A stretch of DNA of 64,000 nucleotides from an uncultured Clostridia bacterium (GCA_949443285.1 CASSLW010000008.1:1-64000); one strand, 5' to 3'. Numbered from the stretch's first letter, positions 40,057 through 49,979 are shown. The notes: a model not told the origin generated them from the letters alone. Numbers and translations are program-made.

Positions 40057-40461
40057 TTAATTAGTTTCTATACTTGCCATTTGACATTCGCTAACTAATC
40101 CATCAATTAGAATTGACATTTCTTTTCTGTTCATTTCGCTACTGCCTTTATATACTTTGTAGTGTTTAAATGTTTTTCCGTTTAAAACGGATTCTCCTGC
40201 TTCTGCATAGTATTTAAAATATGGTTTCACATCTATATTTGCTACTACACTAACAATTTCACTTTGTCCGTATCTTTGTAACAATAAGAAGTGCAATTCT
40301 TCTTTACTTATTCTTAATACATTTGCTAATTGATTTACTAATTCCCAATAATAAGCATTTGCCTTTAGTCCTCTTTTCTCACTATATTCTTTTACTTCGT
40401 ATTTCTTTTCTTTGTCTTGCTCTAGTAAAAATGTTATACATTTATTTGCTGTTCCTACCAT
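40057..40461 (-). CDS. Phage recombination-module hypothetical protein
   Basis: 134 aa; KANAYYWELVNQLANVLRISKEELHFLLLQRYGQ. Confidence 0.5.
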   Translation of the reverse strand: MVGTANKCITFLLEQDKEKKYEVKEYSEKRGLKANAYYWELVNQLANVLRISKEELHFLLLQRYGQSEIVSVVANIDVKPYFKYYAEAGESVLNGKTFKHYKVYKGSSEMNRKEMSILIDGLVSECQMASIETN

Positions 40462-40464
40462 TTT

Positions 40465-41280
40465 TTACTCCTGTTTTTCTGTATTTTCTTCTGTTGGAAA
40501 TTGTAAACTTTGTTTGTTTGCATCTTCTAGTATCATATTTAATGCTTTCTTAATGATTGGGTCTGTTTTGTCGTTGTTGTATAGCCAATCACAATAGTTT
40601 CCATCTTTATGTACTAAATCTATTAATGTAGTTCCTTTGTATTTGCCGAAACTTAATTTCAAATTCTTTGCCTGTTCTATTGTCAATGTTGCGTCTTGTT
40701 CTTGTTGCATAAAATCTCCCATATCTTCAATATCTTGTGTGAACACTTCACTCAAACTCGCTACTTGTAAAACAGCATCTATAAAAGCTCTTTTTTTAGC
40801 CATTTTTAATATTGTATTTACTAAGCTACATATATCAGGGTTATTTATTTTGTATCTAACTCTTCCATATTTATCTGTAATTTTTTCGCTTTGTCCTATA
40901 TAGCTGTCTGGAATATTGTCTACGTTTATATATCTGTATTTTTTCTCTTTACTATTACAACTTCCAACTCCCTGTGCTACTGGTTGTCCATTTCTAAATA
41001 ATGTACATCTTATGTTATAACTAAAAAATTCTTTGTCGTAATCTTCAGTTGTTTGTAAAAATTCATATTCTGGATTTAATCCAAATAGCATACATATTTT
41101 TTCTCCTCCCGGTTTTAATAATGTTGGTTTACTAGTCCCCGGTACTTCTCCAAAATCGTGCCCCTTTTTTAATGTTTTTTGAACTACGTTTTGCATTTGT
41201 TGTATTTTTGCCATTGTGTTTGCTATATTGTCAATTTCTACTGTTTCTATAATGCTTAAAGCATTTATTTCATTACTCAT
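40465..41280 (-). CDS. Phage recombination-module protein
   Basis: 271 aa; TSKPTLLKPGGEKICMLFGLNPEYE. Confidence 0.5.
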   Translation of the reverse strand: MSNEINALSIIETVEIDNIANTMAKIQQMQNVVQKTLKKGHDFGEVPGTSKPTLLKPGGEKICMLFGLNPEYEFLQTTEDYDKEFFSYNIRCTLFRNGQPVAQGVGSCNSKEKKYRYINVDNIPDSYIGQSEKITDKYGRVRYKINNPDICSLVNTILKMAKKRAFIDAVLQVASLSEVFTQDIEDMGDFMQQEQDATLTIEQAKNLKLSFGKYKGTTLIDLVHKDGNYCDWLYNNDKTDPIIKKALNMILEDANKQSLQFPTEENTEKQE

Positions 41281-41343
41281 TTATGTTCCCTCCATAAAAA
41301 TTATTTTTATTATCTTTTAAATCTAAATAATTCATTGTTACAC

Positions 41344-41847
41344 CTACTTTATTCTTAAATATGTACCTACAACTACTTTTGTTCCCGGTACTACTTTTCC
41401 ACTTTCTTTTGTATCTTTTGCTATTGCTGTTTTATCAATTTTTGTTTCTTGAACTATTTTCTTGTATTTATTTGGTATTTCTTCTTCATCTAAAATCTCT
41501 ACACTTGCCTTAGGACTTTTTTGAATACTTATTGTTCCCAACTCTGTTTCCACTTTTGGAAGGTCTAACCTTTCCATATTTTCCTTTACATATTTTTTAA
41601 ATTTTTCAATTTTATTTTGTTTTGATTTCTTTATATCTTGTAATCTTTTAATTTGTGTATCTATCGCATCTATAAAAGCATTTTCATTTTGAAAATAACC
41701 GACTATGCTTGTACTTTTATTTTGTAATTCTAATGCTAATTCATTCCCTAGTTCGTTATATTCTTCTTCCGTTAATTCTCCATCTTGTACTTTGTCCATT
41801 AATTCTACAAATTTGTTTGTTATGTTATATAAACTTAAATTATTCAT
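41344..41847 (-). CDS. Siphovirus Gp157-like protein
   Basis: IDAIDTQIKRLQDIKKSKQNKIEKFKKYVKENMERLDLPKVETELGTISIQKSPKASVEI. Confidence 0.88.
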   Translation of the reverse strand: MNNLSLYNITNKFVELMDKVQDGELTEEEYNELGNELALELQNKSTSIVGYFQNENAFIDAIDTQIKRLQDIKKSKQNKIEKFKKYVKENMERLDLPKVETELGTISIQKSPKASVEILDEEEIPNKYKKIVQETKIDKTAIAKDTKESGKVVPGTKVVVGTYLRIK

Positions 41848-42228
41848 TATTCTTCACTTAACCTTTCAAAAATTTCATCTTCATATATTCGGCCATCTTC
41901 TTCATAAAGATGTTCTAAATATTCTTCACTGTCATTTTCTATATATAAATCTTCTATTACCATTTTGTTTTCTAACATTCTTATCCCTCTTGTTTTAAAA
42001 TATTAACTTTTCTTTTTAATTTTTCTTGGTCTTTTTCCAATCTATCAATCGTGCAATATTCTTTAATTCTTTCTTCTGCTGTTCCTTCTTTTACAATTAT
42101 TTGTCCTGTTTTTCCTTTTAGCTCATAGCTAACTAAAATATACTTTTCCATTTTTTCTCCTTTGACATCTGCACTTTATTGTGTTAAAATAAAAGTACAG
42201 ATGAATTTATATATATCTTGTTTTTGAA

Positions 42229-42465
42229 CTAGTATGTTTGGCGACTGTCTAGTTCATTTTTTATTTTGTTAAACGTTATAAAGTAATTTTCTTTTTTTGT
42301 ATCTGCGTTTTTTATTAAGATTTCTATTCTGTTTATAAGCAATCTCTGTTCTTCGCTTTCAAATCGCAGTTCTTTGTTTTCTTCGTAAAGTGTTTTATTT
42401 TCTTTGTTCAGTTCATTTATCTTTTTGCTTTGTTTTGCTATTGTCTCTAAAAACATATTCTCCAC
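42229..42465 (-). CDS. Small coiled-coil phage protein
   Basis: 78 aa. Confidence 0.35.
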   Translation of the reverse strand: MENMFLETIAKQSKKINELNKENKTLYEENKELRFESEEQRLLINRIEILIKNADTKKENYFITFNKIKNELDSRQTY

Positions 42466-42635
42466 CTCCTATCTGTAAACTGTTATGCAGTTATTTAATA
42501 TGTATATTGCTAAATTGCATATTGTAATTTCTACAACTGCAAATGCTAATAACTTTGTTACTGCTTTTCCCACAAAAGCATAAATCTTGTTCTTATCTAG
42601 TTTTCTTTTCATTTGTTTATTTCTCCTTTCTTTTT

Positions 42636-42834
42636 CTATGCTGATTTTTGTAATGACTTTGGTATGTATCCGTATTGATATAGCCAAAATCCTGCACGTG
42701 ATATGTGATAACTCCAAGAATTTGTGTCCTGGTTAAATACTGCACTTCCGAAAAGGAAATCTTTTTTGTTGTAAGCCAATTCTTACAAATTGTTCTCCTT
42801 TATTCATTATTTTAGCTACTTCCTGTACTGTCAT
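42636..42834 (-). CDS. Small phage DNA-binding (HTH/excisionase-like) protein; requires +1 shift at CGG 42748-42750
   Basis: MTVQEVAKIMNKGEQFVRIGLQQKRFPF[G]SAVFNQDTNSWSYHISRAGFWLYQYGYIPKSLQKSA; matches conserved phage family pattern FVRIGLQQ..LPFG.AV. Confidence 0.82.
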
Positions 42835-42978
42835 ATTCTCTTTTACCTCTTCATTCTCTTCCAACTTTTCCACCTCCTTGTATTTTTTGTGATAGGTCGC
42901 AATTATTTTTCTAATTTTTGTTTTTGTAATTTTCTTTTCATACTTCCTCCTTTTTGTTTGTATTCTTTAAGTAGACTT

Positions 42979-43275
42979 TTAAGATAAAAAAATTTTATCT
43001 ATATTTGCCTTTGGAAAAATATTTTTTATTCTTTCCATTAACTCAAAACTTGGATTTCTTTGTCCGTATTCTATCGCTTTATAATGTGAAACTGTTATGT
43101 TTAGCTCTTTTGCCATTTGCTCTTGCGTTAAATTTTTACTTTGTCTAAAGCTTTGTAATTTTTCTCTTTTCATTTCTCTGTTACCTCCTTGTCTGCTCAT
43201 AGTATACTCTACTTTTAGAAGACTGTCAAGTAGTTTTTTAAAAATTTTTTCCTTTTGTTTAATAAAATCCTTCAA
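42979..43275 (-). CDS. Cro-like XRE-family HTH protein
   Basis: KLQSFRQSKNLTQEQMAKELNITVSHYKAIEYGQRNPSFELM. Confidence 0.85.
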   Translation of the reverse strand: MKDFIKQKEKIFKKLLDSLLKVEYTMSRQGGNREMKREKLQSFRQSKNLTQEQMAKELNITVSHYKAIEYGQRNPSFELMERIKNIFPKANIDKIFLS

Positions 43276-43365
43276 TCTCTATCTGCTCTAAGAAAACTTT
43301 TTTATAAAAAATATTGAAAAGTATACTTAAAGTATGCTATAATATAAAACATAGGAAGTGAGAAT

Positions 43366-43707
43366 ATGAATAGAATAAAAAAATTACGTGAAGAATTTGG
43401 ATACACTCAACAAGATTTAGCAAATAAACTTAATGGTTCTAAAAGTGTAATTGGATTGTACGAAAGTGAAACACGCAAACCAAGCCTTGAAATTTTAGTT
43501 AGATTATCTGAAATATTTAATTGTAGTATAGATTATATTTTATGTAAGACAGACATAAGAAATCCGCAAAAAATAGACATAAACGAAATGGACATAGCAT
43601 TTGCTAGTGGAATAAAAGGGCTAAATAAAGAAAATCAAGAAATTGCTAAAAATATAATAGAAGGATTGCTCGCTAAACAAAAAGCAGAAAACAAAGAGGA
43701 TAAATAA
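43366..43707 (+). CDS. CI-like repressor (XRE HTH)
   Basis: RIKKLREEFGYTQQDLANKLNGSKSVIGLYESETRKPSLEILVRLSEIFNCSIDYIL; divergent from Cro-like gene. Confidence 0.9.
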   Translation: MNRIKKLREEFGYTQQDLANKLNGSKSVIGLYESETRKPSLEILVRLSEIFNCSIDYILCKTDIRNPQKIDINEMDIAFASGIKGLNKENQEIAKNIIEGLLAKQKAENKEDK

Positions 43708-44123
43708 TGGAAACTACATCTTCATATAACATTTTAGAAGAAGAAAATATCAACTATGCAAATCACGAATTATTAAATAGCCGTGGTATGATAGCACACT
43801 ATAAAGATATAACAGCAATAATAGTAGATGAAAAAAGGACAACTACTACCGCTTCTACAAACACTACTTTAATACAAGAACTTGGACATTATTTTGCGGG
43901 AGCTTATTACAAAACTAATTCTCCCTATATGTTAATAGATAAAATGGAATATAAAGCAGATAAAAAAGCTTGGGAAAAATTCTTCCCCTATGAGCAAATT
44001 AAAGAACTAATGAAAAGAGGATTAACGACAGTAACACAACTAGCCGAATACTTTGATGTTGAAGCAAATTATATGGCTAGATGTGTTAACTATTATTATA
44101 ATCAATACAACGGATTTAATTAA
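43707..44123 (+). CDS. ImmA/IrrE-like protein
   Basis: LIQELGHYFAGAYY; directly follows repressor. Confidence 0.8.
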   Translation: METTSSYNILEEENINYANHELLNSRGMIAHYKDITAIIVDEKRTTTTASTNTTLIQELGHYFAGAYYKTNSPYMLIDKMEYKADKKAWEKFFPYEQIKELMKRGLTTVTQLAEYFDVEANYMARCVNYYYNQYNGFN

Positions 44124-44131
44124 AAGAAAGG

Positions 44132-44677
44132 ATGATAAAAATGGAAGAACAAATAGTAAAATTTAAACCCACGCACAGTTTGGATTGTTTGAAAGTTGAC
44201 AGTATAAATAAAATGTTTAAAGTCAAAGGGCAGACTAGTGATGCTTTTAAAAAAGATAAACACAGCATTGCAAAATCTATGCTTGCTGTTGGTAGCTGGG
44301 GAATATCTAAAATAATTGAAAAAGCAATGAAATCTTCAAAAGAAAAAATTTATAATTTTTCGGACTTACATAGCTTTGAATTATTAGAAGATGACACTTC
44401 TGTTACTTCAGGAGGAGCTGGATTGGCTTTAGCTGCAACAGCTTTGACTGGTAGTTATGTTGCAGGCGCTGTCGGTGGAATTGTTGGAAAAAAGAAAACA
44501 AAAAAAGTTGTAGAAACTATGATTGTAAAATTAAATGTAAATGATTTTGACTGTCCTTGCATTATGATACCACTAATTACAAAGTCAACAAAAACTAATA
44601 GCAAGGATTACAAAGAAGCTTTTAATACGGCTCAAAAAATAATATCAATGCTTGATTTAATCACGCACAACACATAA
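44132..44677 (+). CDS. Hypothetical lysogeny-module protein
   Basis: 181 aa; Gly/Ala-rich segment GGAGLALAATALTGSYVAGAVGGIVGKKK. Confidence 0.45.
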   Translation: MIKMEEQIVKFKPTHSLDCLKVDSINKMFKVKGQTSDAFKKDKHSIAKSMLAVGSWGISKIIEKAMKSSKEKIYNFSDLHSFELLEDDTSVTSGGAGLALAATALTGSYVAGAVGGIVGKKKTKKVVETMIVKLNVNDFDCPCIMIPLITKSTKTNSKDYKEAFNTAQKIISMLDLITHNT

Positions 44678-44896
44678 TTTAGAAAATCAATTTGACAAAA
44701 TTAAATAAATGTATTAAACTTTAAATACATAATAGAGAAAATAAAAAAGGAAAATGTGTATTAGATTTGCGACCTATCACATTTTCCCAACAAGCAAACA
44801 CCCTTGAAAGTGTTTACATTTGTATTATATATTAATGTACTTCCATTTTCAAGTGTTTTTGCAAAAAATATTTAGAAAATGGAGGTACTTTTTATT

Positions 44897-46120
44897 ATGG
44901 AAAAAACAATAAACAAAAAATATAAATATGGTTCTGTTATACATTTAGTAGGAAACAGGCTTTGTCCTTGGGTAGCAAGACTTACATTAGGGTACAATGT
45001 AAATGGCTATCCAGTATATCACTTTCTAGGCTCGTTTGAAGAAGAAATAGACGCACACTTAACGCTAAGAGATTACAATAATAATCCTTATGAACTTTTT
45101 ATAGATGCTAAAAAATATAATAGCATAATACAGTTTTCTAAAATTCCTTCTAAACTTACTATAAAAAGTAAAAATGAAGTTATCGACAGAACAAATTATA
45201 CTTTTAAACAAGTGTGGGATGCATTTGAAAAAGCATATATTCCAAATAAAAATGAAAGAAGAAGGATGCGTGAGGAACATATAAAAATAAAAGGCAAACT
45301 GGGACTTTCTAATTCTATGGGGCTTATTGCCGCAGCTAAAAAATTTGAACCTTTATGGAATGAGCGATATTCTTCTTTAAAAAAAGATGATTTTCAGGAT
45401 ATAATATATGCTACAGAAGGCAAGAAAACTAAAATTGTTGATATGCGTAATTTAATTTGTAAAATGGATGATTATGCACTAGAAAAAGATATTATTAACA
45501 AGGGATATGGAACGCTGTTGGATTTAGAATATGACGAAAGTGAAGGGGAACGTGTGCCGTTTACTTATGGAGAAATTAATACTTTGTGGGAATTAGAAGG
45601 TAATTTAATCGTCGACATTTTGCTTATTTTATTGTACACAGGAATGAGAATAGAAGAATTATTATTTATGAAAACAGAAAACATACATTTAGTTAGTAAT
45701 TATATGGTAGGTGGATTGAAGACTAAAAATGGCATAAATAGAATTATTCCTATACATTCACTAATAAAACACATAATTGAAAAATACTACAATGAAAATA
45801 ATCAGTTCCTTTTCACATTAGAAAATGGAAAAAGGCTTACTTATGATAAATACAGATTGCAATTTAAAAAACTTATGGAAAACTTAGGATTTAATCATAC
45901 TACACACGAAACTAGGCATACCGTCGAAAGCGAATTTAACAGATTAATGGATTTAAAAAGCGTAAATAAGAAATGCGTGGATTTAATAATTGGACACGTT
46001 AATGGTAACGCAGGAGAACGTGTTTATACTAAAAAATCCATAGAAGAATTAATAGACACAATAGAGCTATTAGACTATAATAAAAAGACTGTAACAACTT
46101 ATATAAAAGTGTGCAGTTAG
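44897..46120 (+). CDS. Tyrosine recombinase/integrase
   Basis: LLYTGMRIEELLFMK...THETRHTVESEFNRLM...IIGHVNGNAGERVYTKKS; adjacent to att repeat. Confidence 0.93.
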   Translation: MEKTINKKYKYGSVIHLVGNRLCPWVARLTLGYNVNGYPVYHFLGSFEEEIDAHLTLRDYNNNPYELFIDAKKYNSIIQFSKIPSKLTIKSKNEVIDRTNYTFKQVWDAFEKAYIPNKNERRRMREEHIKIKGKLGLSNSMGLIAAAKKFEPLWNERYSSLKKDDFQDIIYATEGKKTKIVDMRNLICKMDDYALEKDIINKGYGTLLDLEYDESEGERVPFTYGEINTLWELEGNLIVDILLILLYTGMRIEELLFMKTENIHLVSNYMVGGLKTKNGINRIIPIHSLIKHIIEKYYNENNQFLFTLENGKRLTYDKYRLQFKKLMENLGFNHTTHETRHTVESEFNRLMDLKSVNKKCVDLIIGHVNGNAGERVYTKKSIEELIDTIELLDYNKKTVTTYIKVCS

Positions 46121-46221
46121 TATCTAATTAGTAACACAGGCTAATTTTACAAAGTGTCAAAAATGCCGTATTTCCTTAGAACAATAAAGGTTACGGCATT
46201 TTTAATATTTCACATTGCCAA

Positions 46222-46237
46222 CGACAAAATTCGACAA
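46222..46237. repeat. Candidate attR core
   Basis: 16-bp direct repeat identical to 9749-9764, about 100 bp after integrase stop. Confidence 0.6.
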
Positions 46238-46324
46238 CCTGCCATTGGGGACGTATCTTTTTGGCAGATTCCTGCCATTTAGAACCGTCCCCGTTGGCAA
46301 TAAATTGCCAACGGGGACACTCCT
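46238..46324 (+). repeat. REP-like palindromic element, copy 1
   Basis: GTCCCCGTTGGCAA-TAAA-TTGCCAACGGGGAC perfect hairpin within about 85 bp shared with 49980-50068. Confidence 0.8.
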
Positions 46325-46335
46325 TCTATTTACAA

Positions 46336-46905
46336 TTATTTTTGTATTCCATAGTTTCCTGTTGAGTAATCTTTAAAGAAATTCACTTCTGGTGGACAGT
46401 ATGTGCAAATTATGAAACAAATTAATAAAAATCCGACAATTATTCCTGATAGAATTTTAGTAAGTATTGTACTTTGCTCTTCTTTTTTCATTATTTTGTA
46501 TGCAATCCATTCTCCTATGATTATACTAAATATAAATATTAAGATATCTATTAGTAAAAAGTTAGTTCCTATTATTCCTGTGTATGTAAAGAATGTAATT
46601 GTTGTAATGCATATGCTTGCAAAAATTCCTATTGTTTTTGCTTCTATATAATTGTTTGCAATTTCTTTTACAAAGAAGAATTCAATTATTGCTGCAATTA
46701 GCATTGGATAGAATAATAGTTTTAGATGTTCCCATACGCTTTCGTTTACTGCTGAAAAACTTCCTATAAAAGCATTTTCTCCTGTCCAATTGTATAAAAA
46801 GTGTAGTATTGTACCAAAAAACAAGCAAAATATTATTGAAATAATTTCTATTTGTAATAATTTGCTTGTTTTTACTTTTTCCCATATTTTTTGTATTTCT
46901 TCCAT
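46336..46905 (-). CDS. Six-TM membrane protein (DUF6512-like)
   Basis: FLYNWTGENAFIGSFSAVNESVWEHLKLLFYPML. Confidence 0.75.
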   Translation of the reverse strand: MEEIQKIWEKVKTSKLLQIEIISIIFCLFFGTILHFLYNWTGENAFIGSFSAVNESVWEHLKLLFYPMLIAAIIEFFFVKEIANNYIEAKTIGIFASICITTITFFTYTGIIGTNFLLIDILIFIFSIIIGEWIAYKIMKKEEQSTILTKILSGIIVGFLLICFIICTYCPPEVNFFKDYSTGNYGIQK

Positions 46906-46956
46906 TTGGGCTACCTCCTTATTCTCATTTATATGCGTATAAGGAAGCTTTTATTC

Positions 46957-48405
46957 TTATATTTTTGTGTGGATTTCACCTATTTTTTCTTGTCTATATG
47001 AATCTATTTTGAATTCACTACTTTGGTCAAATTTTATTATTATTGTTTTTGTGTAGTTATCTTTGCTTGGTTTTCCTATTTCTTTAATTGTCATACTTGC
47101 TTTGTATTTTTTAAGTGTGTCAAATGTGTTCATAAATCCCATTCCTGTTCCGCCTTCTTCGGCGTGGGTTGTTGCTGGCTTTTGACCTAGGTGCTTTAGG
47201 GTTTCTATTTTGAATTCTATTCCTGTGTCATATATGTATAGTCCGTAAATCCCGTCTATTAGTCCCATTCTTACTAGTATGCTTTTGTTGGTGTTTTTTG
47301 AGTGATTTATTGCTATTATTGCATTTTTGATGTGGTCTGCTAGTAGGATTTCTAAGTCTTCTTTTGATATGTAGTTGTTTGTCATGTGATATAGGTTTCC
47401 TCTTATTTGTATTTGGTAGTTTATGTTGTTTTTCTCGCTTTCTGCTTTCATGTATTTTAGTATGTTGTCTATTTCTGGTATTGTTGTTTTTACTATTGTT
47501 GTTGTTGTGCTTTGCTTTTTTATTTGTTTGGATATTTCTTGTATTTTGCTTGCTATTTCTATTTCTTCTGCTGTTTCGCTTTTTTGTATTAGTTCGTTTA
47601 GTTTGTGTTCTATTGATTTTTGCCTGTGTGCTATGGTGTGACTTGTTTTGCTGAAGTTTAGGTTTTCTTGTTCTAGTTCTTTTATTTCTTCTTTTTTGTT
47701 TTCTAGCTCTTCTTTGGTTTCTTTTAGTTCTTGTATTAGCATTTTTTGCTTGTAGTATTGTTTTATTGATTTTTGGATTGTGATGAACATTATTATTGAG
47801 AATATGATTAATGCTACTCCAAAACTTCCGGTAATTTTTATTTGATAGTTGTATAATGTTATTATTAAGAATAGTATAATAATACTTATGTTTAATACTA
47901 ATACATTAAAGTATTCATTTACTAGTTTTTCTTTGAGAAAACTAAATCCTTTGTTAAATCTTTTTATTTTAAAGAACATATAAAGTAATGTATAGTAAAT
48001 TGCAATTATTATCGTAAAACTTATATAGTTATTTCTTATGTTCATAAAGTAATTTGGAAAATAACTTATTGCTACTGAAATTAAAAATATAATATAATTT
48101 AAACTTAGGCATATTGTAGTGGTTAAAATGTAATATCCAATGTTGTCCTTATCTGTTCTTGCAAACGTTATTGATAATAATATTATTAGACATAGCATTG
48201 AATTCATGAAATTAGACTTGTATTTAATAAATTCACACAATATTGATATGGCAAGTAAAATCAATATTGACGTTATATTTCTATTTGTATTTTTACTTGC
48301 GCTTGTATTCTTTACTACTGCATAGTATGTTCCTAAACTTATACAAAATAACTCGAGAATATATATAATAACATTTATTTCTTCTAAACTTTCACTATAT
48401 TTCAT
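46957..48405 (-). CDS. GHKL-domain (AgrC-like) sensor histidine kinase
   Basis: N-term multi-TM; EELENKKEEIKELEQENLNFSKTSHTIAHRQKSIEHKL; EEGGTGMGFMNTFDTLKKY. Confidence 0.85.
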   Translation of the reverse strand: MKYSESLEEINVIIYILELFCISLGTYYAVVKNTSASKNTNRNITSILILLAISILCEFIKYKSNFMNSMLCLIILLSITFARTDKDNIGYYILTTTICLSLNYIIFLISVAISYFPNYFMNIRNNYISFTIIIAIYYTLLYMFFKIKRFNKGFSFLKEKLVNEYFNVLVLNISIIILFLIITLYNYQIKITGSFGVALIIFSIIMFITIQKSIKQYYKQKMLIQELKETKEELENKKEEIKELEQENLNFSKTSHTIAHRQKSIEHKLNELIQKSETAEEIEIASKIQEISKQIKKQSTTTTIVKTTIPEIDNILKYMKAESEKNNINYQIQIRGNLYHMTNNYISKEDLEILLADHIKNAIIAINHSKNTNKSILVRMGLIDGIYGLYIYDTGIEFKIETLKHLGQKPATTHAEEGGTGMGFMNTFDTLKKYKASMTIKEIGKPSKDNYTKTIIIKFDQSSEFKIDSYRQEKIGEIHTKI

Positions 48406-48509
48406 ATTTTACTCCATTTTATATATTGTAAATATTATATAAAAAAATAGAAAGATAATCAATATATAAATATTTATATAATTATCTTTCATTAATAACA
48501 GTTATCTTA

Positions 48510-48554
48510 TTATCCAATCCAACGGCTAATCCATCTCCAAAAGTCTTCCCACAT
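48510..48554 (-). CDS. Trp-rich 14-aa micropeptide MWEDFWRWISRWIG (candidate)
   Basis: SD-like GGTGGTGAG upstream of ATG; lies between response regulator and kinase, same strand. Confidence 0.45.
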   Translation of the reverse strand: MWEDFWRWISRWIG

Positions 48555-48685
48555 ACTTCTCACCACCTTTTCCATTAAATTATTAACACTTTGTTAACAA
48601 AAAAATACCATTTATTCATTACAAACAAACGGTATCCAATAATAGAAAAAAATAGCAAAAAGCAAAAAAATCTAGTAAAAAACTA

Positions 48686-49513
48686 CTAGATTATCTTTTT
48701 TATCTTATCCACATAATAATAAATAAACTCCATAGGCGTCGGAATACCAGTCTCATAATTAACCCTCGCCGTATAATGTTCCAGCAAATCCTCTATCGAA
48801 GAAACTCTCCATGCATGAATAATCGCATTCTGTATCCCATTAGTTATCGTATTCCCTGACTTTTTATGAACCTTAGTCAAATGTTGAATAACATTAACAT
48901 CACTCTTCTCATTTTGAATCAAATACAAAATTGCATCATGAATATATTGTCTCCCCTTCAATTTTGCAGTAACACCAATCAAATCCAATTCATGATAGAT
49001 ACACTCTGAAATTCTGCCTTCCTTATCTTCCATTTCTTCCTTAAAAGCTTCTACTGTATTTTCAGGTGACGTATCTCTTAATGCAAGACACTTATTAAAA
49101 ACAGCATTACTAGAATAATTCGGATGGTCTTTGTACATTATAATGTCTACACCTTTTCTATGTAAAATTTCATATGTCCTCTTTGAATTCACATGAGTTG
49201 TTACAATTATTATTGGCATATATTTTAAATTCAATTTATTTAAGTTGTCTAAAAATCCTAAGGAATCTGTATTACCCGTTGTACTGTCATTTAGCTCTAA
49301 ATCTAAAATTATACATTCTGGGCGTTTTGCTTTTACATATTTAATAGCTTCTATATCTGAATCAGTTATTCCTACTATTTCTATTCCGTCCTTACCTTTT
49401 GCACAACTCATAAGATTATTGCAATCAGTAACATCATCTTCTACAATCAAAATCGACATTGGCTTAGATTTCATATTATCACTCCTCGAATCCCCTATTA
49501 CAATATACCACAA
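48686..49513 (-). CDS. Response regulator with Spo0A-C-like output domain
   Basis: SILIVEDDVTDCNNLMSCA...CIILDLELND; C-term helical domain AIIHAWRVSSIEDLLEHYTARVNYETGIPTPMEFIYYYVDKI. Confidence 0.83.
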   Translation of the reverse strand: MWYIVIGDSRSDNMKSKPMSILIVEDDVTDCNNLMSCAKGKDGIEIVGITDSDIEAIKYVKAKRPECIILDLELNDSTTGNTDSLGFLDNLNKLNLKYMPIIIVTTHVNSKRTYEILHRKGVDIIMYKDHPNYSSNAVFNKCLALRDTSPENTVEAFKEEMEDKEGRISECIYHELDLIGVTAKLKGRQYIHDAILYLIQNEKSDVNVIQHLTKVHKKSGNTITNGIQNAIIHAWRVSSIEDLLEHYTARVNYETGIPTPMEFIYYYVDKIKKII

Positions 49514-49614
49514 AAACTCATAAAATACTATATTTAGACAAGATTTTTTTCTATAATATCACCGTTTTTTTAGTGTAAAATGAACGAAAAGTTTCTAAGG
49601 AGTGTAAATGAAAT

Positions 49615-49968
49615 ATGAATAGTAGTAGTATGATTGATAAAGATAAGTTGGAGCAAGTTGAAAGAGGAAAAAGAATTAAATATATTAGAGAAAATGAATT
49701 GCATATGAGCAAAACCAAACTCGCTAAAGAAATTGGCATCTCTGGTCAATTTTTAGGTCTAGTTGAAGATGGCAAGGGTAATTTGGTTTACAAAAGTATA
49801 AGAAAGTTAAGAGATTTAAGCGGGCATTCTGCTGACTATATTTTGTTTGGCCTAGATGATAAAACTCTTGAGAAAACTAAATTATGTGTGGATAGATTTT
49901 CTGAAAGTGATATAAAAAACGCCTTTGCTTTAATAGAAAATATTACTTTATTTATAAAAGACGTATAA
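49615..49968 (+). CDS. XRE-family HTH protein
   Basis: RGKRIKYIRENELHMSKTKLAKEIGISGQFLGLVEDGKGN. Confidence 0.8.
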   Translation: MNSSSMIDKDKLEQVERGKRIKYIRENELHMSKTKLAKEIGISGQFLGLVEDGKGNLVYKSIRKLRDLSGHSADYILFGLDDKTLEKTKLCVDRFSESDIKNAFALIENITLFIKDV

Positions 49969-49979
49969 CTTTATTAAAC

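Larger units (their letters stand above)
9749..46237. mobile_element. Complete siphovirus-type prophage
   Basis: Flanked by identical CGACAAAATTCGACAA (9749-9764 and 46222-46237); integrase next to right end; lysis, tail, head, terminase, replication and repressor modules in order. Confidence 0.88.

Noticed and set aside
43707-44123. ImmA-like protein with QELGH instead of HELGH as an inactivated protease
   Set aside because: First-His substitutions such as EELGH are, as I recall, common in phage ImmA-like proteins; not distinctive
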